Shown here piece by piece: positions 27,521 to 36,125 of a stretch of DNA of 64,000 nucleotides. Position 1 is the stretch's first letter. The number at the start of each line of letters is the position of its first letter. The notes below the pieces were generated by a model. It was given only the letters and a program-made list of their open reading frames with translations, made no database searches and was not told the DNA's origin. This DNA comes from Streptomyces cynarae. GTDB taxonomy: Bacteria > Actinomycetota > Actinomycetes > Streptomycetales > Streptomycetaceae. The translations under genes and the position numbers were made by a program. The stretch is taken from positions 3,455,001 to 3,519,000 of the forward strand of contig NZ_CP106793.1 in NCBI RefSeq assembly GCF_025642135.1, read 5' to 3'.

Positions 27521-27549
27521 AGGGCCAAGCGTACTGAAGCCCGCACGTA

Positions 27550-28131
27550 TCAGTTGAGCGTAGGGTCGTCCGGGTACGTCGCCACCATCGCCAGCTCGCT
27601 GCGCTGGCGTCGCAGCACGTCGCGCCAGAGTTTCTCCGGGGCCGGGGACGAGACGTCGCCGGGTTCCGACTCGACGACGTACCACGCCCCGTCGACCAGC
27701 TCGTCCTCCAGCTGGCCCGGCCCCCAGCCGGCGTATCCGGCGAAGATGCGCAGGGAGCCGAGCGCCTTGGCGAGCAGTTCCGGAGGGGCCTCCAGGTCGA
27801 CCAGGCCGATCGCGCCGTGCACCCGCCGCCAACCGAGCGGGGCGTGTTCCGGGGACGCGCCGCCGGGGATCACCGCGACACCGAGCGCCGAGTCCAGCGA
27901 GACGGGTCCGCCCTGGAAGACGACACCGGGTTCGCCCGCGAGGTCCGCCCAGCCCTCCAGGATGTCCCCCACGTCAACGGGCGTGGGGCGGTTGAGGACC
28001 ACGCCGAGCGAGCCCTCCTCGTCGTGGTCGAGGAGCAGCACCACAGCGCGGTCGAAGTTCGGGTCCGCCAGGGCGGGGGTGGCCACGAGCAGCCGCCCTG
28101 TGAGCGAGGACACCTCGGTCATGGCAGACAT
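27550..28131 (-). CDS. YqgE/AlgH family protein (UPF0301, 193 aa)
   Basis: Family hallmarks are SLTGRLLVATPALADPNFDRAVVLLLDHDEEGSLGVVLNRP near the start and VFQGGPVSLDSALGVAV in the middle. RIFAGYAGWGPGQLEDELVDGAWYVVE follows near residue 140-165. The biochemical role is unsettled: AlgH was named as an alginate regulator in Pseudomonas, while other members are simply conserved. ATG 28131 (MSAMTEVSS) is used. ATG 28122 is an alternative, and neither has a clear ribosome site. It is divergent from murA across about 240 bp. Confidence 0.93.
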   Translation of the reverse strand: MSAMTEVSSLTGRLLVATPALADPNFDRAVVLLLDHDEEGSLGVVLNRPTPVDVGDILEGWADLAGEPGVVFQGGPVSLDSALGVAVIPGGASPEHAPLGWRRVHGAIGLVDLEAPPELLAKALGSLRIFAGYAGWGPGQLEDELVDGAWYVVESEPGDVSSPAPEKLWRDVLRRQRSELAMVATYPDDPTLN

Positions 28132-28374
28132 GATCCCGCATCTTGCCTTCGGATGGGGAGGCAACGGGTGTACGTGGGTGAATGCAGCTCAGGGCTCATG
28201 GGTGCGTCGCGGGCGCACGTACGCCCCGGTAACCCCTCGCGTCCGCCTCCGCACCGTTCGTGTTGTGGCAAAGCTATGACCTTCGTTGGGGCCACTTGGG
28301 CTTACTGAAGGGGGGTACGCGGCCATTACGCTTACGTCTTCGGCCCCTGCCCCACTCCACGGAACGCGAGATTC

Positions 28375-29715
28375 ATGACCGTCAACGACGATGTCCTCCT
28401 TGTCCACGGCGGCACCCCGCTCGAGGGCGAGATCCGTGTCCGCGGTGCGAAGAACCTCGTACCGAAGGCCATGGTCGCCGCCCTCCTGGGCAGTGCCCCG
28501 AGCAGACTGCGCAACGTGCCCGACATCCGCGACGTGCGCGTCGTCCGGGGGCTGCTGCAGCTGCACGGCGTGACGGTGCGTCCGGGCGAGGAGCCGGGTG
28601 AGCTGGTGCTCGACCCGACGCACGTCGAGAGCGCGAACGTCGCGGACATCGATGCCCACGCGGGCTCGTCGCGCATCCCGATCCTGTTCTGCGGTCCGCT
28701 GCTGCACCGGCTGGGCCACGCGTTCATCCCGGGTCTCGGCGGCTGCGACATCGGCGGCCGGCCGATCGACTTCCACTTCGACGTGCTGCGGCAGTTCGGC
28801 GCGGTCATCGAGAAGCGGGCGGACGGCCAGTACCTGGAGGCGCCGAAGGGGCTGCGCGGCACGAAGATCCGGCTGCCGTACCCGTCCGTCGGCGCGACGG
28901 AGCAGGTACTTCTGACGGCCGTCATGGCCGATGGCGTGACCGAGTTGTCCAACGCGGCCGTGGAGCCCGAGATCGAGGACCTCATCTGCGTGCTGCAGAA
29001 GATGGGCGCGATCATCGCGATGGACACCGACCGCACGATCCGCATCACCGGCGTGGAGAAGCTCGGCGGCTACACCCACCGCGCCCTCCCGGACCGGCTG
29101 GAGGCCGCGTCCTGGGCGTCGGCGGCGCTGGCGACCAACGGCAACATCTACGTCCGTGGCGCGCAGCAGCGGTCGATGATGACGTTCCTGAACACCTACC
29201 GCAAGGTGGGCGGCGCGTTCGAGATCGACGACGAGGGCATCCGGTTCTGGCACCCGGGCGGGCAGCTGAAGTCGATCGCGCTGGAGACGGACGTGCACCC
29301 CGGCTTCCAGACGGACTGGCAGCAGCCGCTGGTCGTGGCCCTGACCCAGGCGACTGGCCTGTCGATCATCCACGAGACGGTGTACGAGTCCCGCCTCGGC
29401 TTCACCTCCGCGCTGAACCAGATGGGCGCGCACATCCAGCTCTACCGCGAGTGCCTCGGCGGCTCCGACTGCCGCTTCGGGCAGCGCAACTTCCTGCACT
29501 CCGCGGTCGTTTCGGGCCCGACGAAGCTGCAGGGCGCGGACCTGGTCATCCCCGACCTGCGCGGCGGCTTCTCCTACCTGATCGCGGCCCTGGCGGCCGA
29601 GGGCACGTCCCGCGTCCACGGCATCGACCTGATCAACCGCGGCTACGAGAACTTCATGGAGAAGCTGATGGAGCTGGGCGCGAAGGTCGAACTGCCGGGC
29701 AACGCACTCGGCTGA
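28375..29715 (+). CDS. murA: UDP-N-acetylglucosamine 1-carboxyvinyltransferase
   Basis: First committed enzyme of peptidoglycan precursor synthesis: transfers enolpyruvate from PEP to UDP-GlcNAc in the cytoplasm. The 446 aa EPSP-synthase fold shows MTVNDDVLLVHGGTPLEGEI and RGAKNLVPKAMVAALLGS, with the active-site Cys124 in GLGGCDIGGRPID. That Cys is the residue alkylated by fosfomycin, so intrinsic Cys-to-Asp resistance is not expected. ATG 28375 starts the gene. The final 20 codons and stop are repeated twice downstream (29766-29939). The gene is convergent with the HU gene and divergent from yqgE. Confidence 0.97.
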   Translation: MTVNDDVLLVHGGTPLEGEIRVRGAKNLVPKAMVAALLGSAPSRLRNVPDIRDVRVVRGLLQLHGVTVRPGEEPGELVLDPTHVESANVADIDAHAGSSRIPILFCGPLLHRLGHAFIPGLGGCDIGGRPIDFHFDVLRQFGAVIEKRADGQYLEAPKGLRGTKIRLPYPSVGATEQVLLTAVMADGVTELSNAAVEPEIEDLICVLQKMGAIIAMDTDRTIRITGVEKLGGYTHRALPDRLEAASWASAALATNGNIYVRGAQQRSMMTFLNTYRKVGGAFEIDDEGIRFWHPGGQLKSIALETDVHPGFQTDWQQPLVVALTQATGLSIIHETVYESRLGFTSALNQMGAHIQLYRECLGGSDCRFGQRNFLHSAVVSGPTKLQGADLVIPDLRGGFSYLIAALAAEGTSRVHGIDLINRGYENFMEKLMELGAKVELPGNALG

Positions 29716-29939
29716 GGTCCACCGACGGCTGGGGGCCCGGGGGTCATCCCCCGGACCGGCACGGCATGGAGAAGCTGATGGAGCTGGGCGCGAAGGTCGA
29801 ACTGCCCGGCAACGCACTCGGCTGAGGTCCACCGACGGCTGGGGGCCCGGGGGTCATCCCCCGGACCGGCACGGCATGGAGAAGCTGATGGAGCCGGGCG
29901 CGAAGGTCGAACTGCCCGGCAACGCACTCGGCTGAGGTC
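29656..29939 (+). repeat. 110-bp tandem repeat of the murA 3' end, 2.6 copies
   Basis: Copies begin at 29656, 29766 and 29876, so the period is exactly 110 bp. The first contains the last codons of murA (ATGGAGAAGCTGATGGAG...), its TGA, and a GC-rich segment with an inner inverted repeat (GGGGG ... CCCCC). The second is almost identical, and the third stops at 29939 after TGAGGTCC. Each copy keeps an ATG and stop, so copies 2 and 3 encode a free 19-residue peptide MEKLME(L/P)GAKVELPGNALG. Differences: GCCGGG to GCCCGG in copies 2 and 3, and CTG to CCG in copy 3. Confidence 0.97.
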
Positions 29940-29960
29940 CTGCGGAGCGTCGCCCATGCG

Positions 29961-29996
29961 AAGGGGCGGTCACCCTGATCCGGGTGACCGCCCCTT
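29961..29996. terminator. murA / HU bidirectional terminator
   Basis: A perfect 15-bp stem (AAGGGGCGGTCACCC and its complement) with a 6-nt loop lies beyond the murA tandem copies, between convergent genes. Confidence 0.88.
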
Positions 29997-30050
29997 TGGC
30001 CTTGCTGGGCCCGTACGCCGTCGCGAGGAGCTTGCCGGGCTCGTCACTCG

Positions 30051-30276
30051 CCGTCCCGTGGCGGTACGGCCTCGTCGCGCCGTCCCTGCGACGGGCGCGG
30101 CCTCGTCACGCCGTCCTACGGCAGGTAGGGCCTCGTCACGCCGCCCTGCGGCGGTCGGGCTTCGTCGCACCGCCCTGCGGCGGTCGGGCTTCGTCGCACC
30201 GCCCTGTGGCGGTGCGGCGGCCTTGCTGCGCCGTCCGTGGCGTCACGGCGTCGCACGCCGTCCCGTGGCGCACGAA
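30051..30276. repeat. Eight ~30-bp hairpin-bearing tandem repeats at the HU 3' end
   Basis: Units start near 30051, 30080, 30111, 30141, 30170, 30199, 30231 and 30258 (27-32 bp spacing). The consensus is CCGCCCTGCGGCGGTCGG-GCTTCGTCGCA, each with a small internal palindrome (CCGCC-CTG-CGGCGG in the best copies). Copies 4 and 5 are nearly identical. The array lies 9 bp after the HU stop, so it would form the 3' untranslated part of the HU mRNA. No protein is credible here. Confidence 0.9.
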
Positions 30277-30284
30277 CGGCAAGA

Positions 30285-30566
30285 TCACTTGCCCTTGGCG
30301 GCTTCCTTGAGCTTGGAGCCCGCGGAGACCTTCACGCTGTAGCCGGCCGGGATCTGGATGGGGTCGCCGGTCTGCGGGTTGCGCGCGGTGCGAGCGGCAC
30401 GGTGGGTGCGCTCGAAGGTGAGGAAGCCAGGGATGGTGACCTTCTCGTCGCCCTTGGCGACGACCTCGCCGACGGTCTCGGCGAACGCGGCCAGCACGGC
30501 GTCGGCGTCCTTGCGGGTCACCTCGGCGCGGTCGGCCAGCGCGGCCACCAGCTCACTGCGGTTCAT
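30285..30566 (-). CDS. hup: HU family DNA-binding protein (93 aa)
   Basis: A classical HU fold: MNRSELVAALADRAEVTRKDADAVLAAFAETVGEVVAKGDEKVTIPGFLTFERTHRAARTARNPQTGDPIQIPAG (beta-arm RNPQTG) then SAGSKLKEAAKGK. It is the short HU form without the Lys-rich histone-like tail found on the other Streptomyces HU. Dimers bend and compact DNA. ATG 30566 has GGAGTAAC upstream. It is the ortholog of the HU gene next to murA in S. coelicolor by position (recalled as SCO2950). It is convergent with murA. Confidence 0.96.
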   Translation of the reverse strand: MNRSELVAALADRAEVTRKDADAVLAAFAETVGEVVAKGDEKVTIPGFLTFERTHRAARTARNPQTGDPIQIPAGYSVKVSAGSKLKEAAKGK

Positions 30567-30958
30567 GTTGTTACTCCCGTGTTCTTCTTGCCGTTGAGGC
30601 GTGCCACGCGGCGGAGCCGCATGTTGGGCACGGCGAAGCCGATGCTGCCAGGGTCCTCGGTGAGTCCCCGGACCCGGGTCCGTCGTCAGACCCTCGCGCC
30701 CGAAGACGCATCCTGCCCCCACCTGCGGCGGGAAAGCCAATCCGGCACCCGTAGGAGTCGTGAGAACACCCTTGGGAGTCACACGAAGGGCGCCACCGCC
30801 ATGCGACGGTGACGTTCCGTCCGCTTTCCGCGACAGATCGCAGGTTCTGGGGGGTCCGAGCCCGGCCGCCACCATAGAGGTCGGCCGGGCGCCTGGGGTT
30901 CCACGACGCGCCGGTCGGCCGCCACCGTGGCGATGGTCACAGCAGCGGCACGGAATCC
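30567..30958. other. Upstream region of the HU gene
   Basis: About 390 bases lie between the HU start and the malic enzyme stop. No ORF has coding character. Nearly all is expected to be HU promoter and leader on the minus strand plus the malic enzyme 3' region. A GC-rich palindromic patch (GGTGGCGGCCGG with flanking complements) around 30860-30935 may terminate the malic enzyme transcript. No confident -35/-10 was found. Confidence 0.4.
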
Positions 30959-32386
30959 CTACTCGTCCGCCGTCGCCGACGCGCCCGCCGCCTTCGCGGC
31001 CTCCCGCACGGCTCCGGCGACCGCGCCCGCGACCTTGTCGTTGAAGACGCTCGGAATGATGTAGTTCGGGTTCAGCTCGCCTTCGGTCACCACGTCCGCG
31101 AGGGCCTGCGCGGCCGCCAGCATCATCTCAGTGTTGACCGTGCGGGACTGCGCGTCCAGCAGACCGCGGAAGACGCCCGGGAACACCAGCACGTTGTTGA
31201 TCTGGTTCGGGAAGTCGGAGCGCCCGGTGGCCACAACAGCCGCCGTCTGACGGGCGATTGCGGGGTCGACCTCGGGGTCCGGGTTCGCGAGCGCGAACAC
31301 GATCGCGCCCTCCGCCATGGCCGCCACGTCGTTGCCGTCGAGCACGTTCGGCGCCGAGACACCGATGAAGACGTCGGCGCCCCGCACCGCTTCCTTCAGC
31401 GTGCCGGTCAGGCCCTCCTGGTTGGTGTTGTCGGCGATCCAGCGCAGCGCCGAGTCCGGCGCGGCGTCCACGAGGTCCCCGCGGCCGGCGTGCACGACAC
31501 CGTGGATGTCGGCCACCACCGCGTTCTTCACGCCCGCCGCGAGCAGCAGCTTCAGGATCGCCGTACCGGCCGCGCCGGCGCCCGACATCACGACGCGGAC
31601 GTTCTCGATCTCCTTGCCCACCACGCGAAGTGCGTTGGTGAGGGCGGCCAGCACCACGATGGCCGTGCCGTGCTGGTCGTCGTGGAAGACGGGGATGTCG
31701 AGCGCTTCGCGCAGCCGGGCCTCGATCTCGAAGCAGCGCGGCGCGGAGATGTCCTCGAGGTTGATGCCGGCGAACCCGGGGGCGATCGCCTTGACGATCT
31801 CGACGATCGCGTCGGTGTCCTGGGTGTCCAGGCAGATCGGCCAGGCGTCGATGCCGGCGAACCGCTTGAAGAGGGCCGCCTTGCCCTCCATGACGGGCAG
31901 CGCGGCCTTCGGGCCGATGTTGCCGAGGCCCAGCACGGCGGAGCCGTCCGTCACGACCGCAACGGAGTTGCGCTTGATGGTGAGGCGGCGGGCGTCCTCG
32001 GGGTTCTCGGCGATCGCCATGCACACGCGCGCCACACCCGGCGTGTAGACCATGGACAGGTCGTCACGGTTGCGGATGGGGTGCTTCGACGCCATCTCGA
32101 TCTTGCCGCCGAGGTGCATGAGGAACGTACGGTCCGAGACCTTGCCCAGCGTGACGCCCTCGATGCCGCGCAGCTTCTCGACGATCTCCTGCGCGTGCGC
32201 GGTGGAGGTGGCGGCGATGGTGACGTCGATACGGAGCTTCTCGTGGCCGGACGCGGTGACGTCGAGGCCGGTCACCGAGCCTCCGGAGGACTCCACGGCG
32301 GTGGTGAGCTGCGAGACGGCGGTTCCGCTCGCGGGCACCTCCAACCGGACCGTCATCGAGTAGGAGACGCTGGGCGCCGTTGCCAT
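30959..32386 (-). CDS. NAD-type malic enzyme (malate oxidoreductase) with N-terminal ACT domain (475 aa)
   Basis: Converts malate to pyruvate and CO2 with NAD(P). The N-terminal ~80 residues form an ACT-like domain (MTVRLEVPASGTAVSQLTTAVESSGGSVTGLDVTASGHEKLRIDVTIAA). The catalytic core has MVYTPGVARVC, KRNSVAVVTDGSAVLGLGNIGPKAALPVMEGKAALFKRFAGIDAWPI, the metal-site EDISAPRCFEIE and FHDDQHGTAIV, and the dinucleotide loop SGAGAAGTAI. The short bacterial form lacks the eukaryotic N-terminus. ATG 32386 is the start. The gene supplies pyruvate or reducing power, and the ACT domain suggests amino-acid control. Confidence 0.95.
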   Translation of the reverse strand: MATAPSVSYSMTVRLEVPASGTAVSQLTTAVESSGGSVTGLDVTASGHEKLRIDVTIAATSTAHAQEIVEKLRGIEGVTLGKVSDRTFLMHLGGKIEMASKHPIRNRDDLSMVYTPGVARVCMAIAENPEDARRLTIKRNSVAVVTDGSAVLGLGNIGPKAALPVMEGKAALFKRFAGIDAWPICLDTQDTDAIVEIVKAIAPGFAGINLEDISAPRCFEIEARLREALDIPVFHDDQHGTAIVVLAALTNALRVVGKEIENVRVVMSGAGAAGTAILKLLLAAGVKNAVVADIHGVVHAGRGDLVDAAPDSALRWIADNTNQEGLTGTLKEAVRGADVFIGVSAPNVLDGNDVAAMAEGAIVFALANPDPEVDPAIARQTAAVVATGRSDFPNQINNVLVFPGVFRGLLDAQSRTVNTEMMLAAAQALADVVTEGELNPNYIIPSVFNDKVAGAVAGAVREAAKAAGASATADE

Positions 32387-32783
32387 GGCCGACTTCCTCT
32401 GCTTTCACCGTGTCGCGGATATGCCGTCCGATCGTCGCACCTACCGGAGAGTACGTGGTAGCCGCCCCGTATTTGCGAACGTTTTGTTCGTCGGCACGGC
32501 TTGGCTTCGGAAAGCGACTTCCACGATACGAGAGACCAGGGGGCGGTTGGAGAGGCACGCCGTACAACGAGAGAGGTCCGCGTCGCAGGACGCGGACCTC
32601 TCCACAAGTCAGTGACACCGACCCGCCATGCTCGCCTCGCGGCAAGTGGTCGCTCGTAGCGACTAAGGTTGGGCCCGGGGGCTTGGATCGGGCCGGTGCC
32701 ACACCCAGGCTAACAAACGGATCCGATAAGGCCATTCCCGTACCCGGAGTTCATCTCGCGTACAGGGCTGCTCCGCCCGTGCC
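32387..32783. other. Intergenic: malic enzyme promoter side and helD 3' region
   Basis: About 400 bases without a gene. It contains an AT-rich inverted repeat CGAAC-GTTTT-GTTCG near 32477-32491, possibly in the malic enzyme promoter, and a separate terminator at 32571-32602. The stretch from 32603 to 32783 shows nothing definite. Confidence 0.45.
32571..32602. terminator. Terminator downstream of the HelD-like gene
   Basis: A perfect 14-bp stem (GAGAGGTCCGCGTC and its complement) with a GCAG tetraloop, on the 3' side of the minus-strand helD-like gene. Confidence 0.82.
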
Positions 32784-35093
32784 TCAGTCCCGCAGCAGGT
32801 CCGGCACCCCGGCCGCGTCCGGCTCGTCCCGCTCTCCAGAGACCACCGTCAGCTGCTGCGTCGCCCGGGTGAGCGCCACGTACAGCACGCGCAGTCCTGC
32901 GGGGCTCTCGTCGGCGATCTCCGCGGGCGAGACGACGACCGTCGCGTCGTACTCCAGGCCCTTGGCCTCCAGGCTGCCGAGGGCCACCACCCGGTCGCCG
33001 AGGCCGTCCAGCCAGCGGGCCGCCTCCTCGCGCCGGTTCATGGCGACGACGACGCCGACCGTGCCGTCGACGCGGTCGAGGAGCCGGGCGGCCTCCTCGC
33101 GGACGGTCGGCGCCATCGAGTCCCGTATCACCGTGAAGCGCGGCTGGACGCCGGTGGAGCGGACGGCCGTGGGGGCGGTGGAGCCCGGCATGGCGAGCGC
33201 GAGGACCTTCGACGCCAGGTCGGCGATCTCGGCGGGGTTGCGGTAGTTGACCGTGAGCGTGAAGCGGCGGCGCGGGCGGGTGCCCAGGGCCTCGTCGCGG
33301 GCCTCGGCCGCCTCGTCCGGGTCGGACCAGGACGACTGGGCCGGGTCGCCGACGACGGTCCAGGTCGCGTGCCGGCCGCGGCGCCCGACCATCCGCCACT
33401 GCATCGGCGTGAGGTCCTGCGCCTCGTCGACGATCACGTGCGCGTACTCGGTGCGCTCCTGCGCCAGCCGCTCGGCGCGCTCACGCTGCGACTCCTCGCG
33501 GACGGGCATCAGCTCCTCGAGCCCGGTCAGCTGGTCGAGCGGGTCCAGCTCGCGCCTCTTCTTCGGGCGGGCCGGCAGGCCGAGGACGGCCTGGAGCTCG
33601 TCGAGCAGGGCGATGTCGTGCACGGAGTACCCGTCCCGCTTCAGCGAGCGCGCGACCCTGCGCACCTCGCCGGGGGTGAGGACGCGCCGCGCCCAGCGGC
33701 CGAGCCGCCTCTCGTCGGCCATCGCCGCGACGACCGACCGGGGGGTCAGCTCGGGCCACCAGGCGTCCAGGAACGCGATGAAGGAGTCCTCGGTGGTGAT
33801 GTCCTCGTCGAAGGAGGACCGCAGCTCGGCGGCCAGCTCGGGGTCGGCGTGCCGGTTCGCCGCGCCGGACTGCGCCCACAGGGCGTCCAGGAGCAGCTTG
33901 CGGGCGCGCGGACGCAGCAGGTTGACGGGCGCCGTACCGGTGAGGGCGGTGCGCCGGATCCGCTCCAGCTGCTCCGCCTCCAGCTCCAGGCGGCGGCCGA
34001 AGGCGACGACCCGCAGCCGCTCCGGTGCGCCGCTGCGCTCCAGCGCGCCGCGGGCCGCCTTGCGCAGCACCTTGAGCATGCGGGAGGAGCCCTTCGCGCG
34101 GGCCACGGACGGGGAGTCGTAGAGCGTGGCCTCGACGCCGTCGACGAGTGAGCCGATGGCGCGGATCGCGACCTGGCCCTCCTCGCCGAGCGACGGCAGG
34201 ACGCCCTCGGTGTAGGCGACGAGCAGCGGGGTGGGCGAGACGATCAGGATGCCGCCCGCGTAGCGGCGCCGGTCCTGGTACAGCAGGTACGCGGCCCGGT
34301 GCAGGGCGACGGCGGTCTTGCCGGTGCCGGGGCCGCCCTCGACGTAGGTCACGGAGGCGGCGGGGGCGCGGATGACCAGGTCCTGCTCCGCCTGGATGGA
34401 GGCCACGATGTCCCGCATGGTGTGGGTGCGGGCCTGGCCGAGGGCGGCCATCAGGGCGCCGTCGCCGATGACGGGCAGCTCGTGGCCGTCGAGGAAGGCC
34501 GTCAGCTCGGGGCGCATCAGGTCGTCCTCGACGCCGAGCACCCTGCGCCCCTTGGAGCGGATGACCCGGCGGCGCACGACCCGCCCGGGGTCGACCGGGG
34601 TGGAGCGGTAGAAGGGGGCGGCGGCGGGTGCCCGCCAGTCGATGACCAGCGGCGCGTAGTCCTGGTCGAGGACGCCGATACGGCCGATGTGCAGGGTCTC
34701 GGCGATGTCGGCCGTGTTGTCGGAGCGCACCGCGCCCTCGGCGGGCTCGACAGCCGTGTACGCGCCGTCGGGTCCCTTCTTGCCGTCCTTGCCGAGCAGC
34801 AGGTCGATCCGGCCGAAGAGGAAGTCCTCGAACTCGTTGTTGAGCCGGTTGAGGTGGATGCCGGCCCGGAACACCTGGGCGTCACGCTCGGCGAGCGCGC
34901 CGGGCGTGCCGACCTGGCCGCGCTGGGCGGCGTCGTTCATCAGGAACTCCGCCTCGTGGATCTTCTCCTCGAGACGCCGGTAGACCCGGTCCAGGTGTTC
35001 CTGTTCGACGCTGATCTCCCGGTCACGGAGCGAGTCGTGCGCGGACTTGCCGACCGGGCCGAGCGCGGTTTCCTGTTGAACCTGAGCGGCCAC
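32784..35093 (-). CDS. HelD-like RNA polymerase-associated ATPase, UvrD superfamily (769 aa)
   Basis: The N-terminal coiled-coil (EQEHLDRVYRRLEEKIHEAEFLMNDAAQ) and HelD-specific region (IGRIGVLDQDYAPLVIDWRAPAAAPFYRSTP) identify the HelD family rather than repair UvrD. Walker A is GGPGTGKTAVALHRAAYLLYQ. A long insertion (about residues 300-480) is followed by motif II VIVDEAQDLTPMQWRM and C-terminal motifs LTVNYRNPAEI, SLEAKGLEYDATVVVSP, YVALTRATQQL. The family strips stalled RNA polymerase and, for HelR, protects against rifamycin. I see no rifamycin-associated palindrome upstream, so the rifamycin link is unsupported here. ATG 35093 is the start. The neighbouring sigU/rsuA pair is on the same strand. 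Confidence 0.9.
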   Translation of the reverse strand: MAAQVQQETALGPVGKSAHDSLRDREISVEQEHLDRVYRRLEEKIHEAEFLMNDAAQRGQVGTPGALAERDAQVFRAGIHLNRLNNEFEDFLFGRIDLLLGKDGKKGPDGAYTAVEPAEGAVRSDNTADIAETLHIGRIGVLDQDYAPLVIDWRAPAAAPFYRSTPVDPGRVVRRRVIRSKGRRVLGVEDDLMRPELTAFLDGHELPVIGDGALMAALGQARTHTMRDIVASIQAEQDLVIRAPAASVTYVEGGPGTGKTAVALHRAAYLLYQDRRRYAGGILIVSPTPLLVAYTEGVLPSLGEEGQVAIRAIGSLVDGVEATLYDSPSVARAKGSSRMLKVLRKAARGALERSGAPERLRVVAFGRRLELEAEQLERIRRTALTGTAPVNLLRPRARKLLLDALWAQSGAANRHADPELAAELRSSFDEDITTEDSFIAFLDAWWPELTPRSVVAAMADERRLGRWARRVLTPGEVRRVARSLKRDGYSVHDIALLDELQAVLGLPARPKKRRELDPLDQLTGLEELMPVREESQRERAERLAQERTEYAHVIVDEAQDLTPMQWRMVGRRGRHATWTVVGDPAQSSWSDPDEAAEARDEALGTRPRRRFTLTVNYRNPAEIADLASKVLALAMPGSTAPTAVRSTGVQPRFTVIRDSMAPTVREEAARLLDRVDGTVGVVVAMNRREEAARWLDGLGDRVVALGSLEAKGLEYDATVVVSPAEIADESPAGLRVLYVALTRATQQLTVVSGERDEPDAAGVPDLLRD

Positions 35094-35306
35094 CGGGCCC
35101 CCTTCTGACGTGCTGAGCAGCCGTCCACCGTACGCGAAGGGGGACCGGGGAGGCTACGGCCCGCTCCGAACCGACGCGGCCCTGTCGCCGGACTCCCGAC
35201 CGCCCTGCGGGCGGACGACGGGAATTTGACGACAGGACCGCACACGTCGACCCGCGGCGTGACTCGGACGCACGCCGCGGGAAGCGCTCAGGCCGGTGGG
35301 GGGCGG

Positions 35307-36125
35307 CTACGCCTTCACCTCCACCAGCTTCTTCCCGTCGAACGTCATGAGCTCGAAGTGGTCGATCTGGTTCGGTGTGAAGGCGGCGGCGCCGCTCACG
35401 TAGAGCGGGTTCTTCGACTCCTCCGTCTTGCCGTCGGGGATGCCGTAGCCCCACTGCGGGACGGACCAGGAGGCCAGTGTCTCGCGCTCGCCGTTCTTGC
35501 CGACGGCGACCCACGAGCACTTGAGCGGGCCCTTGACGCCCTTCACCTCGATGGCGCCGCTGGTGCCCCAGTCCTTGGCCTGCATCGCGATCGTGGCGCT
35601 GACCCCGGTGGTCGGGTCGGTCGCCGAGACCTTGTCGGTCATGGACTGGAAGGCGGCCTTGGCGGGCGAGACCGCCGCCACCGTGTGTCCGGTGTTGCCG
35701 TCGTCGCCGCCGTTCACCGCCATCACGGCGACCGGGCCGCCGATGATCAGCGCGGCGGCGGCCGCGACAAGGTAGAAGCTGCGCCGCCGCTTCTGGGCGC
35801 GCCGCTCGGAGACCTCGTCGACCAGCCGCTCGACGAGCCGTGGGCTGGGTTTGGCGGACAGGGATTCGCCGATGGCGGGGGTGCCGTGGCTGCCCGGCAT
35901 GTCGGCGAGCGCGGCCAGCATCGGTTCCATGCCGGCCAGGTCGTCGAGCTGCTGGGCACACCAGTCGCAGGTGGCGAGGTGCGCCTCGAAGGCGGTCGCC
36001 TCCGCGTCGTCCAGGATGCCGAGGGCGTAGGCGCCGACGGTTTCATGGATGTCGCCCTGCCCCTGGGGACCGCCTCTCACGGCCCCGGGGCCACCAGTGC
36101 CGAATCCCCCGTACAGGTTGCTCAT
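35307..36125 (-). CDS. rsuA: Anti-sigma factor, RsuA-like (272 aa)
   Basis: A ZAS-type anti-sigma domain (HETVGAYALGILDDAEATAFEAHLATCDWCAQQL) with zinc ligands His49, Cys53 and Cys56 precedes a single membrane helix (residues about 117-137). The extracytoplasmic C-terminus ends DHFELMTFDGKKLVEVKA (RskA-like). It should hold the ECF sigma factor inactive at the membrane. Its ATG 36125 overlaps the sigma gene stop (ATGA), the usual arrangement of sigma/anti-sigma pairs. Ortholog of S. coelicolor RsuA by position (recalled SCO2953). The release signal is unknown. Confidence 0.92.
   Translation of the reverse strand: MSNLYGGFGTGGPGAVRGGPQGQGDIHETVGAYALGILDDAEATAFEAHLATCDWCAQQLDDLAGMEPMLAALADMPGSHGTPAIGESLSAKPSPRLVERLVDEVSERRAQKRRRSFYLVAAAAALIIGGPVAVMAVNGGDDGNTGHTVAAVSPAKAAFQSMTDKVSATDPTTGVSATIAMQAKDWGTSGAIEVKGVKGPLKCSWVAVGKNGERETLASWSVPQWGYGIPDGKTEESKNPLYVSGAAAFTPNQIDHFELMTFDGKKLVEVKA

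Noticed and set aside
28189..29832. Long minus-strand ORF over murA
   Set aside because: It is antisense to a complete, well-supported murA. Such shadow frames are expected in high-GC DNA.
29451..29957. ORFs across the murA 3' repeats that seem to encode repetitive proteins in other frames
   Set aside because: They are produced by the tandem repeat itself, and the frames disagree with murA.
32784..35093. HelR-type rifamycin resistance gene
   Set aside because: The protein fits the HelD/HelR family, but the rifamycin-associated palindrome was not seen upstream, so resistance is not claimed.
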